DNA of 64,000 nt, taken from the NCBI GenBank assembly GCA_903970445.1, contig CAJCIP010000052.1, forward strand, positions 1-64,000, written 5' to 3'. Origin of the DNA: Verrucomicrobia bacterium Tous-C9LFEB (GTDB lineage Bacteria > Acidobacteriota > Terriglobia > Terriglobales > Acidobacteriaceae). Under the pieces are notes generated by a model that was given only the letters and a program-made list of their open reading frames with translations, made no database searches and was not told the origin of the DNA. Shown in pieces: positions 41,644 to 49,732 of this stretch. Within the stretch, counting starts at the first letter, position 1. Every line of letters starts with the position of its first letter. A program made the translations under genes and the position numbers.

Positions 41644-43251
41644 AGCCACATTGGAACGACAAGCGCAACAAATACCGCGAACAGCTCGCAATCAGGAGCG
41701 AATCGCGATGTAGCGTCACAGTCGTTCAGTGCCAGCCTCGGTGCAGCAGAGGCTGCTCATGTGAGATCGGAGAACGATCACGCGTCACAAGCGAATTCGG
41801 CTGCGAAGCATGAAAAGGAAGCTGATAACTCTCCGAAGACTCAAGCGAAGCATGTGCAACCGAACGACGCGACCGCTAACGCTGCCGCGCAGCAATCAGA
41901 CGAGCTAAATCAGACAACTCATGTTCTGGCACTTCCCGCAAATTTCAGCGCACCTGTAAATCCTGAAGCAGACGCAGCGAATAGCGGCGATTTGCGCACT
42001 GACAGCACGAATGGTGGGGCAACACCACAGGGAGCGTCCTGGCAAGGTTTCAAAGGTTCTGCTGATCGAACAGTTCAAATCCTGTCCCCTGCGCCGGCCA
42101 CGATCACCGGGCCAACACAATCGCCCGATATTGCAAGCAACGCGAGCCAGTCAGACGATCCAGCCGTTTCGCAAGCCGTCGACGACACGCAAGGCGGCCT
42201 CTCTTCAGCAAAAGAGAGAGCGATTGGCGAGAATCCGGATGTCAGTCTCCCGGGTAGCACTTTACCAGGTGCGGATTCTTCCCAAGCCATGACAAACCAG
42301 GCTGACGTAGCTGCGTCCGCACAGGCTGCAAGTGTATTCGCGCAGAACGCCACCTACGGCAATAGCGCTCCTCAGTCAGTCTCTCCTGGCCCAAACGTGG
42401 CCGCGATTTCATCGATGAAGGCCGGTGCCGCACTGAAAAGTCTGCAGAGTCTTGCAACAGGCGCCAAGAATATCAGCGGAATCAGCAACAGTCTCGCGCC
42501 CGGCGCGAAAGAGACTGACAGCTACCTTTCCATCCAGAAGGAAGCCAAGAACCAATTAGCAGACACCAAGGACTCCACGGTAGTCCCCGCGCAGCATGGA
42601 GCGCGCACCGACTCGACAGAACAGCCTTCTGTGGCCGCTGTCGTTACAGCAACTCCGCTGAGCCATACGGCAGTCACTTCGGAGGTTCGTCAGCAAAGCT
42701 TCACTACATCTACGGACAGCTCTTCCACGGCAGCGTCGAAGAGTTCCGATGCTGCGGCGAACGCACAGCTGAACCAAGCCATAGCGGCCGGGCAGACGGC
42801 CACTTCGGAGTCGGCTTCGACGGTGGTGAATTCTGCCAAGCTCATCCAGAGCATTGGGCAATCTGAAATGCGGGTTGGTATGCGCACGGCAGACTTCGGC
42901 GACATATCCATCCGGACTTCCTCAACCCGCGACAGCATTTCCGCACAAATATCCCTTGATCATGCGGACCTGGCAAAAACGCTGACGACACACATGCCCG
43001 AGATGCAGACTCGGCTTTCGAGCGGAGAAGTCGTTGACGTTCACATTCACAACGAAGGTCAGGCCGAGAGTTATCGCGGTCAAAGCGATCCGGATCAGAG
43101 CGGATCGCGCAACCAGCAGCAGAACGGCGATACGGCATCGTCCACGTATTTCAACGCGTACTCATCCGGCCAGTCAGCAACAGGAGCTGTGCCCGCTTCG
43201 GTCCTCGCTTCAGCAGCCGTCAGCACGGGCCGTCTGGACATCAGAGCTTAG
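41632..43251 (+). CDS. fliK: Flagellar hook-length control protein FliK-like
   Basis: About 539 residues. The first ~400 are Ser/Thr/Ala/Gln-rich and disordered-looking, as in the molecular-ruler part of FliK. The C-terminal domain (about 405-500) has MRVGMRTADFGDISIRTSSTRDSISAQISLDHADLAKTL, the FliK_C pattern, followed by a Gln/Ser tail. It measures hook length and switches export specificity at FlhB. The start is uncertain: ATG 41632 has no ribosome-binding site and overlaps P2, while GTG 41761 has AGAGG eight bases upstream. Followed by flgD and flgE. Confidence 0.82.
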   Translation: MIAASHIGTTSATNTANSSQSGANRDVASQSFSASLGAAEAAHVRSENDHASQANSAAKHEKEADNSPKTQAKHVQPNDATANAAAQQSDELNQTTHVLALPANFSAPVNPEADAANSGDLRTDSTNGGATPQGASWQGFKGSADRTVQILSPAPATITGPTQSPDIASNASQSDDPAVSQAVDDTQGGLSSAKERAIGENPDVSLPGSTLPGADSSQAMTNQADVAASAQAASVFAQNATYGNSAPQSVSPGPNVAAISSMKAGAALKSLQSLATGAKNISGISNSLAPGAKETDSYLSIQKEAKNQLADTKDSTVVPAQHGARTDSTEQPSVAAVVTATPLSHTAVTSEVRQQSFTTSTDSSSTAASKSSDAAANAQLNQAIAAGQTATSESASTVVNSAKLIQSIGQSEMRVGMRTADFGDISIRTSSTRDSISAQISLDHADLAKTLTTHMPEMQTRLSSGEVVDVHIHNEGQAESYRGQSDPDQSGSRNQQQNGDTASSTYFNAYSSGQSATGAVPASVLASAAVSTGRLDIRA

Positions 43252-43280
43252 TTTCGCAGTAACAACTTTAGGAGAGCAAA

Positions 43281-43775
43281 ATGACAAACGGCATCTCGAC
43301 CAACTACTCGCTTCCCAGCATTTCGAACACGTTGACCAACAATGCGATTTCGAAAGCGAACGCAACCACCTCAACGACTTCTAGCTCCGGGACCGGCTCG
43401 ACAGACATCGGATCAACGTTTCTGAACCTGTTGACGCAGGAGCTGCAGAATCAGGATCCGACGGCGCCGATGGACTCAACGGCGATGGTCGGTCAGATGA
43501 TCTCGTTGAACTCATTAAGCCAGCTCATCAGCATCAATCAGACATTGAGCGGCGTAAGCAGCGGCAGCAGCACCTCCCCGAGTGCGACGACGCAGGGTAC
43601 CGCGCAAAGCGGCAGCAACACGGTGCAGAACGCGGCAGCTGCCGCTGTTCAAGCCGCTGCGTCGTCCTCCAACCCATTGTCGTACATGTGGCCAATGAAC
43701 CAGCTGTCATCGGCAAGTGCGAGCAACCTCAGCGCTGCGCAAGCCGCACTCATTTCACCATCCGCGATTCAGTAG
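43281..43775 (+). CDS. flgD: Flagellar hook cap protein FlgD, short form
   Basis: 164 residues, AGGAG before the ATG. The conserved FlgD N-terminal export/assembly region is present (STFLNLLTQELQNQDPTAPMDSTAMVGQMISLNSLSQL). The usual C-terminal Tudor/FnIII part (E. coli FlgD is ~230 residues) is replaced by a Ser/Ala-rich tail. It should still cap the growing hook. Lies between fliK and flgE. Confidence 0.88.
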   Translation: MTNGISTNYSLPSISNTLTNNAISKANATTSTTSSSGTGSTDIGSTFLNLLTQELQNQDPTAPMDSTAMVGQMISLNSLSQLISINQTLSGVSSGSSTSPSATTQGTAQSGSNTVQNAAAAAVQAAASSSNPLSYMWPMNQLSSASASNLSAAQAALISPSAIQ

Positions 43776-43821
43776 ATGGCAGACAATTCCAACTTCTAAA
43801 AACTTCTCACGGAGATAAGTC

Positions 43822-45087
43822 ATGTCATCCTTTGCAATTCCTCTATCTGGTCTCAATGCTGCTCAGTCGCAACTTGAGTCTGTTTCCAACAACCTCGCTA
43901 ACATGAACACAGTTGGCTATAAAGACGAGACAGTAAACTTCGCCGACCTCTTCTCTCAGGCTTACTCCGTGACGACCAACGGTAGCGGCGACCCGCTCCA
44001 AACCGGATCCGGGGTACGCGTTGCGTCCATTGATCGCAACTTCACAGAGGGCAGCCTGAACGAAACCGGCACCGACTCCAATATGGCTATCTCAGGCAAC
44101 GGTTTCTTCGTGACGCAAAGCGTCAGCGGTGAGCAGCAATATACCCGCGCAGGCGATTTCACTACGAACAAAGCCGGCCAGCTCACCACTCCCTCCGGTG
44201 ATCTGGTGATGGGCTTCCCTGTGCAGAACGGCGTTGTAAACACCTCTGGCCTTCTCGGTCCGATCAACGTTGGTGCGCAAACCAGCCCGGCGCAAGCAAC
44301 TCAGAACTTTTCCATCACCGCGAATCTAAGCTCGGCCACAGCCGTCGGGGGCAGTCCCGCACCGACCACGCTCGCGGTATACGATTCGCTGGGCAACAGC
44401 CACACGTTAACGGTCGCCTACACGAAAACTGGAACAAACAGCTGGAGCTATAGCGTGTCGATTCCCTCTTCGGATCTGACAGCCGGCGCAACAGGAACGA
44501 CTCAGCTTGCTACCGGCAATCTGAACTTCGATACTTCTGGCAAGTTGGATATTTCCGGCGGCAAAAACATCGCTATCGCCGGACCCCCAGCTGGAAGCAG
44601 CTTCCTCGACGGGGCAGCCTCGCTCAATATGAACTGGAACCTCACGGATTCCTCTGGAAACCCAACAGTGACACAGACAGCTCTATCCACTTCCGCTGCG
44701 GCGGCCACAAACCAGGACGGATTCGCGAGCGGAACACTTTCGCAGTACACCGTGGAAGCCGACGGTACTGTCGAAGGAACATTCACCAGCGGCAAAACCC
44801 TTCCACTGGGTCAGGTTGCGGTAGCAAACTTCGCTAACGTTGAAGGCCTCACCAATATGGGGAACAACAACTACGAGATTTCGCCAGCTTCGGGGCAGGC
44901 TGCCATCGGCACTGCGCAGACAGGCGGTCGCGGCAGCATCGTAGGCGGCTCGGTAGAGCAGTCAAACGTCGACATTTCTACAGAATTCTCAAAGCTGATC
45001 GTGGCGCAGCAGGCATATTCCGCGAACGCAAAGTCGATCACGGCGTTCAATCAGGTATCTCAGGCAACGATCGCAATGATCCAGTAA
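43822..45087 (+). CDS. flgE: Flagellar hook protein FlgE
   Basis: 421 residues. N-terminal GLNAAQSQLESVSNNLANMNTVGYKDETVNFADLFSQAY, the hook-specific central domains (GNGFFVTQ; YDSLGNSHTLTVAYTKTG), and the C-terminal EQSNVDISTEFSKLIVAQQAYSANAKSITAFNQV that polymerises in the hook core. Last gene of the fliK-flgD-flgE set; a hairpin follows. Confidence 0.94.
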   Translation: MSSFAIPLSGLNAAQSQLESVSNNLANMNTVGYKDETVNFADLFSQAYSVTTNGSGDPLQTGSGVRVASIDRNFTEGSLNETGTDSNMAISGNGFFVTQSVSGEQQYTRAGDFTTNKAGQLTTPSGDLVMGFPVQNGVVNTSGLLGPINVGAQTSPAQATQNFSITANLSSATAVGGSPAPTTLAVYDSLGNSHTLTVAYTKTGTNSWSYSVSIPSSDLTAGATGTTQLATGNLNFDTSGKLDISGGKNIAIAGPPAGSSFLDGAASLNMNWNLTDSSGNPTVTQTALSTSAAAATNQDGFASGTLSQYTVEADGTVEGTFTSGKTLPLGQVAVANFANVEGLTNMGNNNYEISPASGQAAIGTAQTGGRGSIVGGSVEQSNVDISTEFSKLIVAQQAYSANAKSITAFNQVSQATIAMIQ

Positions 45088-45118
45088 GCCTCAAACCGAT
45101 TTCTTAGCAAATAATTAG

Positions 45119-45155
45119 GCCCGGCTCCTCAACTCACAAAGTTGAGTCGCCGGGC
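45119..45155 (+). terminator. Two-part hairpin after flgE
   Basis: GCCCGGC (45119-45125) pairs with GCCGGGC (45149-45155). Inside, CTCAACT (45128-45134) pairs with AGTTGAG (45140-45146). The downstream T-run is broken (TGCGTGTGTTTGCTT), so strength is moderate. Confidence 0.65.
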
Positions 45156-45289
45156 TGCGTGTGTTTGCTTCTCATGGCGCGCTCATACCCTGCAGGGACT
45201 TCGCGCACGAACCGTCCCTATCGGCGGAATGGCTCGTTTTGTTCAGTGTTTTCGCGAAAGATATTTTCCGCATACGGACCAATCACGAT

Positions 45290-45305
45290 TGGCAGCGAGA
45301 TTGCA
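45290..45305 (+). promoter_or_regulatory. Sigma54 promoter of the fliN-like/fliOPQR-flhBA operon
   Basis: TGGCAGCGAGATTGCA is the closest match in the window to the consensus TGGCAC-N5-TTGCA, with correct GG-N10-GC spacing. Predicted start near 45316, 30 bases before the first gene. Confidence 0.8.
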
Positions 45306-45318
45306 TTACCTCCGTGCG

Positions 45319-45335
45319 TAGGCAGCTGAGATGCC
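45319..45335. promoter_or_regulatory. Weak operator-like dyad downstream of the 45290 promoter
   Basis: TAGGCA-N7-TGCC resembles the compact dyad of sites 1 and 2 (N5 there) and, like site 1, sits just after the predicted transcription start. The wider spacing makes this tentative. Confidence 0.3.
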
Positions 45336-45345
45336 CGGAGAAGCA

Positions 45346-45660
45346 ATGAATACCTCCCCAAGACCCGCACCAACCCAAGCTGAAGCAGCGCCTGCAAAGG
45401 CGCCTCAGGTGCTCGACCGGACCGCAGACCGGGAAAGGTTCGACCTGCTGCCCTGGCTTCCTTGCACTCTGGCGCTCGACATTCCGGTGGTCAAGTTCAC
45501 GGTGGCCGATCTACTTGGCTTGGAGTCTGGCTCCATTGTTGAGACTGCCTATCACCAGAGCAGTGATCTTCCCCTCCGCGTCAACGGACAACTGGTTGGA
45601 TGGACAGAATTTGAAGTCGTCGGTGAACGCCTAGCCGTACGGCTTACGGACCTATCATGA
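45346..45660 (+). CDS. FliN/FliM-type SpoA-domain switch protein (additional copy)
   Basis: 104 residues from ATG at 45346 (GGAG five bases upstream; an ATG at 45331 is less well placed). After a Pro/Ala-rich start comes a single SpoA domain (about 40-104): LALDIPVVKFTVADLLGLESGSIVETAY, RVNGQLVGWTEFEVVGERLAVRLTDL. True fliM and fliN lie at 52.7-54.0 kb, so this is a third SpoA protein. It may belong to the C ring or, being next to fliO, to the export gate. Overlaps fliO by 4 bases. Confidence 0.82.
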   Translation: MNTSPRPAPTQAEAAPAKAPQVLDRTADRERFDLLPWLPCTLALDIPVVKFTVADLLGLESGSIVETAYHQSSDLPLRVNGQLVGWTEFEVVGERLAVRLTDLS

Positions 45661-46673
45661 TCAAACTTTCGCTCAACTCAGCAGAAGCTATCAGGCAGCA
45701 AGCTCCCGCTCCCTTCGCCAACACCTTGGCCGCGGCCGTTGAAGCGGCTAGCATCCAGCCGGCTCAAAGCGTTGCTCAGGCAGCGGTCAAAAAGCAGCCG
45801 AAAGCGGCTTACACACCGGTGCCGTCGAACGGCCTCTTGTCCCGTGGCGTTAGATGGCTGCAGCACAAAGGCCGCAATAAAAAGCGCCTGCACATGATCG
45901 AAACGGTGTCGCTTGGCGAAAAGCGGTTTGTGGCACTGGTGAAAGTTGATGGTCGTGAATTCCTTTTGGGCGGAGCACCTAGCAGCGTTGGCATGCTTGC
46001 TGACCTTGGTGCTCACGGGCTCGGTGAACTCCTCAGCGCTGCGGTGACAGCCGAACCCCAGATTGCACAGCCCTCGCTTCAAACTGCGTCTACCAGCAAC
46101 CTGACAACCGTTGTCGCCAGCGAAGCTCCCGCAGCAAAGTTGGAAGCTGAAATCGAAGCTCCGCATGCCGAGACGATTGCGCCTCTTGTGTACGCGGTTC
46201 CAGTCTCAGCGGTCGAATCAACTCTCACTAATGCTTCTGCATTAGAAGTCGTGACACCGCGCGTCAATCTCGTGGTGGAAGCGGACGACGCCGAATCAGA
46301 CTGGCTGCTCGAAGACGAGATGGAGTCGATGCTGAAGTCAGCCACTGCAATGGAGCCGAGGAGCATACGCGACGAACCTGTGGCTGCTATCGCTGAAATC
46401 ACGCCGGCACCTGTTGAGCTGATTGCAGCAGAAACTCCCGCCGCCAAACTTGGTCCTGTCGCGGTGCCGACTCCGGCTCCGGTTGCCGCTTCAAATATCA
46501 ACTTTACGTTTCAGATGTGGCCAGCGCCTCAGGCCAGCGCAAATGGTGTCGCTGCCCCGATTGCCTCTGCGCCACGAGTCAAAAATCACATCGATTTGGA
46601 GTCTTGCCCTGAGCTTCTGAGTGATCCCTACGTACTATCGCTGGTAGAGAACGCGCGTGGAGCGGCTGCCTAA
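45657..46673 (+). CDS. fliO: FliO-like protein, atypical: no membrane helix, long acidic tail
   Basis: 338 residues. The FliO core is at about 75-120 (KRLHMIETVSLGEKRFVALVKVDGREFLLGGAPSSVGMLADLG), the segment that follows the single membrane helix in normal FliO. Here the preceding residues (GVRWLQHKGRNKKR) are basic and no hydrophobic helix is present. Some 200 extra residues rich in Ala, Glu, Pro and Val follow, ending in a short conserved-looking ESCPELLSDPYVLSLVENARG. The position just before fliPQR supports FliO. It would help assemble FliP. Confidence 0.75.
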   Translation: MIKLSLNSAEAIRQQAPAPFANTLAAAVEAASIQPAQSVAQAAVKKQPKAAYTPVPSNGLLSRGVRWLQHKGRNKKRLHMIETVSLGEKRFVALVKVDGREFLLGGAPSSVGMLADLGAHGLGELLSAAVTAEPQIAQPSLQTASTSNLTTVVASEAPAAKLEAEIEAPHAETIAPLVYAVPVSAVESTLTNASALEVVTPRVNLVVEADDAESDWLLEDEMESMLKSATAMEPRSIRDEPVAAIAEITPAPVELIAAETPAAKLGPVAVPTPAPVAASNINFTFQMWPAPQASANGVAAPIASAPRVKNHIDLESCPELLSDPYVLSLVENARGAAA

Positions 46674-47548
46674 TGCAGTTTTCCTTCCTCCGTGTAGCCG
46701 TGATGGGCTTGATCTGTCTCGCCGCTTCTGCGGCGGAAGCAGCAGCCGCTCCGGTCGCGCCAGCCTCACCGGGCGCTGCGACGACACACTCGTCCGTTGC
46801 GTCTCCGGCACCCATCCAGTCTGCGCCCGGATCGATCACGCTTTCGGGGAACGGACCGCTCTCTACAAGCCCGAAAACTGGGCAGCCAAACAACAACACG
46901 CTGACACTCACCGGCCTCGGCGGCGGTTCCGCTCAGTGGACGATAGTCGTCCTGCTGACATTCCTGACGCTTATTCCGTCGATCCTGATCTGCATGACGC
47001 CATTCGCGCGACTGCTGATCGTCTTCCACTTTCTCCGCCAGGCACTCGGTCTGCAGACCACACCGTCAAACCAAACGCTCGTCGGCCTTTCCATGATCAT
47101 GACTTTCTTCTTGATGCAGCCCATTGCCAACAGCATTTACAAGGATTCGCTTGTCCCGCTGCAAGAAGGCAAGATCTCGACGATGGAAGCGATCGACCGC
47201 GGATCAACCCCGATTCGCGGCTTCATGTCGCACTATGTGCGGGAGAAAGATGTCGCCCTATTTCTCGACATGGCAAAGGAACCACGCCCAGCGAACACCA
47301 GCGAACTTTCCTTTCGCGTTCTATTGCCCGCTTACATCCTTTCCGAGCTCAAGTCTGGCTTTCAGATCGGCGCTGTATTATTTCTTCCTTTTCTAGTGGT
47401 GGACATGGTGGTCGCTTCCATCACAACCTCTGTCGGCATGATGCAGCTTCCACCGGTTGTGATTTCTACGCCTCTGAAACTCTTGCTGTTCCTGATGGTT
47501 GACGGCTGGCACTTACTTATCGGCGCTTTGATGAGGAGCTTTCAGTAA
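46673..47548 (+). CDS. fliP: Flagellar export gate protein FliP
   Basis: 291 residues. A cleavable signal peptide, a ~70-residue Ala/Pro/Thr-rich spacer, then the FliP core: WTIVVLLTFLTLIPSILICMTPFARLLIVFHFLRQALGLQTTPSNQTLVGLSMIMTFFLM and FLPFLVVDMVVASITTSVGMMQLPPVVISTPLKLLLFLMVDGW, the two FliP signatures. It forms the core of the export channel with FliQ and FliR. One-base overlap with fliO and fliQ. Confidence 0.96.
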   Translation: MQFSFLRVAVMGLICLAASAAEAAAAPVAPASPGAATTHSSVASPAPIQSAPGSITLSGNGPLSTSPKTGQPNNNTLTLTGLGGGSAQWTIVVLLTFLTLIPSILICMTPFARLLIVFHFLRQALGLQTTPSNQTLVGLSMIMTFFLMQPIANSIYKDSLVPLQEGKISTMEAIDRGSTPIRGFMSHYVREKDVALFLDMAKEPRPANTSELSFRVLLPAYILSELKSGFQIGAVLFLPFLVVDMVVASITTSVGMMQLPPVVISTPLKLLLFLMVDGWHLLIGALMRSFQ

Positions 47549-47817
47549 TGGGTGTCGATCAGGTCGTACTGCTCGGGCGAATGATGCTGCAGGAGGTGGT
47601 GATCCTTACCGCGCCGATCCTGCTCGTGGCCATCGCGGTGAGTTTGACCGTGAACGTCTTCCAAGTGCTGACCTCTCTGCAAGACCAGACACTTTCCTCC
47701 GTGCCACGCTTGCTAGCTACAGGCGCCGCATTGTTCGTGCTCATGCCTTGGATGTGGCGCCACCTAGCGCACTACTCGTTCAATCTGTTGCATGACTTCC
47801 ACGGAGTGCTGCAGTAA
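47548..47817 (+). CDS. fliQ: Flagellar export gate protein FliQ
   Basis: 89 residues with two membrane helices: ILTAPILLVAIAVSLTVNVFQVLTSLQDQTLSSVPR, the FliQ signature, and LLATGAALFVLMPWMWRHL. Start overlaps the fliP stop, and its stop overlaps the fliR start by one base. Confidence 0.95.
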   Translation: MGVDQVVLLGRMMLQEVVILTAPILLVAIAVSLTVNVFQVLTSLQDQTLSSVPRLLATGAALFVLMPWMWRHLAHYSFNLLHDFHGVLQ

Positions 47818-48584
47818 TGACGATCTCGCTGACACATTTTCTAAGCACGGTGCTCACCATAGCTATTCGCTTGAGCGGGCTGATGCTCTTTGCGCCGTTC
47901 TTCGGAAGTGTGGCAATCCCTTCGCGCGTGAAGGCGGTGCTTGTGATCGCGCTGACGGCGTTGCTCTATCCGATGTTGGCACCCAGTATTCCGGAACTCA
48001 CGATCAGCCAGTGGCCAATGATGATCTTTGGTGAGCTGCTCATTGGTGTCGCACTTGGTGTTGCCACCAATCTGGTGTTCGATGGCGTGCAGATGGCTGG
48101 GCAGATCTGCAGTATTCAGATGGGCTACTCACTAGTGAACATTCTCGATCCCCAAACGCAAGTGGAATCGACCGTTGTGGCAATGTTTCACCAGACGATT
48201 GCCATGCTCATCTTCCTACGGCTTGGCGTGCACATGTGGATTCTACGGGCCGTCGTACACAGCTTCACGTATCTGCCACCCTCCAGTGGACACTTTGGTG
48301 CCGCCTTTGTCACTGCGGCCTTACATGCTACAAGTGCCGTCTTCTCGGTCGGCGTACAGATTGCGGCTCCTGTGCTTTCCGCAACATTGCTCGCCGACGT
48401 GGCGATGGGCCTGCTTGGCAAGGCATCTCCGCAATTACCGCTCATGTTGATGGGACCCGCAGTGAAAAGCATTCTAGGAATATCCGTTCTCTTCTGCGGG
48501 CTACGGTACTGGCCCGGATTGTTTGAAAACCTCTTCACCAGGTCGATTGGGACCGCCGACAAAATCCTTCATCTCGCTACGTAA
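47817..48584 (+). CDS. fliR: Flagellar export gate protein FliR
   Basis: 255 residues, six membrane helices. Conserved RLSGLMLFAPFFGSVAIPSRVKAVLVIALTALLYP, GELLIGVALGVATNLVFDGVQMAGQICSIQMGYS and DPQTQVESTVVAMFHQTIAMLIF, ending GPAVKSILGISVLFCGLRYWPGLF. Completes the FliPQR channel. flhB follows after 5 bases. Confidence 0.95.
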   Translation: MTISLTHFLSTVLTIAIRLSGLMLFAPFFGSVAIPSRVKAVLVIALTALLYPMLAPSIPELTISQWPMMIFGELLIGVALGVATNLVFDGVQMAGQICSIQMGYSLVNILDPQTQVESTVVAMFHQTIAMLIFLRLGVHMWILRAVVHSFTYLPPSSGHFGAAFVTAALHATSAVFSVGVQIAAPVLSATLLADVAMGLLGKASPQLPLMLMGPAVKSILGISVLFCGLRYWPGLFENLFTRSIGTADKILHLAT

Positions 48585-48589
48585 ACGTC

Positions 48590-49732
48590 ATGCCTGAAAG
48601 CAACAAAACAGAACAAGCGACACCAAAACGGCGCAATAAAGCTCGCGAACAAGGGCAGATCGCCCGCTCACGCGAGCTTTCGAGCACGTTGGCGTTGGTT
48701 GCTGTTGTCAGCGTTGGGATTCTGATTGCGCCCACGGCAATCAAGTACTGGACTGTTCTTTACCGCGAAACGCTGTACATGGCAGCAACAAGCAATCTCG
48801 AGATGAACGGACCGCTGCTCTTTTGGCCTTCGGTCGAGGTGATGCGCTGGATTGCACCAATCCTGCTATCTGCATTAGTCGTGTCGCTTCTGTCCGGCTT
48901 TGCGCAAGGCGGTTTCAACATCGCCCCCCAGGCCCTTTCGCTCAAGTTCGAACGCTTCAGCCCGGCGAGCAAGCTCGGCCAAATCTTCTCGCCAGTCGGT
49001 CTTGGCAATCTTGCGAAGTCGCTTCTTCCATTCGCGGCCATTATCTGGGTGGCTTATGGCACGATGCGCGACCACTGGGAAGCCCTCGTATTTAGCTGCA
49101 GCCTTGGTCTCCGGCAACTCGCAAATCTTATTGGCTCAATGATGCTGGAAGTGGGCTGGAAAGCAGTCCTCATCCTGCTGGTCTGGGGAGTTGTCGATTA
49201 CCTGCTGCTCCGGCGCAAGATGAGCGGCGACCTAAAGATGACCAAGCAGGAGATGAAGGACGAGTTCAAGGAAACTGATGGTAATCCAGTCATCAAGCAG
49301 CGGGTTCGGCAGATCCAGCGTTCCATGCGCAAAGCCCAATCTCTGAAAGCTGCGGCAACAGCAACGGTGGTCATTACAAATCCCACCCACTTCGCTGTGG
49401 CCCTGAGGTACGAGGCGGAGATGGCCGCGCCCATAGTAGTCGCAAAAGGCAAGGATCTGCTCGCCCAGAAAATCAAAGCACTGGCTCGCGACAGCGGCAT
49501 CATGACCATCGAAAACAAGCCCTTGGCTCAGGCTCTGTACAAGACGGTTGAGGTTGGCGACTCAATTCCCGGCAAGCTGTACCAGGCTGTGGCCGAAATC
49601 CTCGTGATCGTTTACAAGGCTCAGGCTGAGGTTCGGCAGCGTGAAGCGGCAAGACGCTCCCGCAATGCCTCCGGTCAGCAAAGCGCACCCGCAAAGCCGC
49701 CGATGAAATTACAAGCAGGAGCAGCCAGTTGA
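48590..49732 (+). CDS. flhB: Flagellar export switch protein FlhB
   Basis: 380 residues. The N-terminal cytoplasmic segment (KTEQATPKRRNKAREQGQIARSRELSS) is followed by four membrane helices and a C-terminal cytoplasmic domain. Self-cleavage motif NPTH at 264-267 (VVITNPTHFAVALRY), then KGKDLLAQKIKALARDSGIMTIENKPLAQALYKTVEVGDSIP. Cleavage and FliK contact switch export from hook to filament. The last ~40 residues are a Lys/Ala/Gln-rich tail. Overlaps flhA (TTGA). Confidence 0.96.
   Translation: MPESNKTEQATPKRRNKAREQGQIARSRELSSTLALVAVVSVGILIAPTAIKYWTVLYRETLYMAATSNLEMNGPLLFWPSVEVMRWIAPILLSALVVSLLSGFAQGGFNIAPQALSLKFERFSPASKLGQIFSPVGLGNLAKSLLPFAAIIWVAYGTMRDHWEALVFSCSLGLRQLANLIGSMMLEVGWKAVLILLVWGVVDYLLLRRKMSGDLKMTKQEMKDEFKETDGNPVIKQRVRQIQRSMRKAQSLKAAATATVVITNPTHFAVALRYEAEMAAPIVVAKGKDLLAQKIKALARDSGIMTIENKPLAQALYKTVEVGDSIPGKLYQAVAEILVIVYKAQAEVRQREAARRSRNASGQQSAPAKPPMKLQAGAAS

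Noticed and set aside
43784-43800. TGGCAGACAATTCC before flgE as a sigma54 promoter
   Set aside because: The GC of the -12 element is missing at the required spacing.
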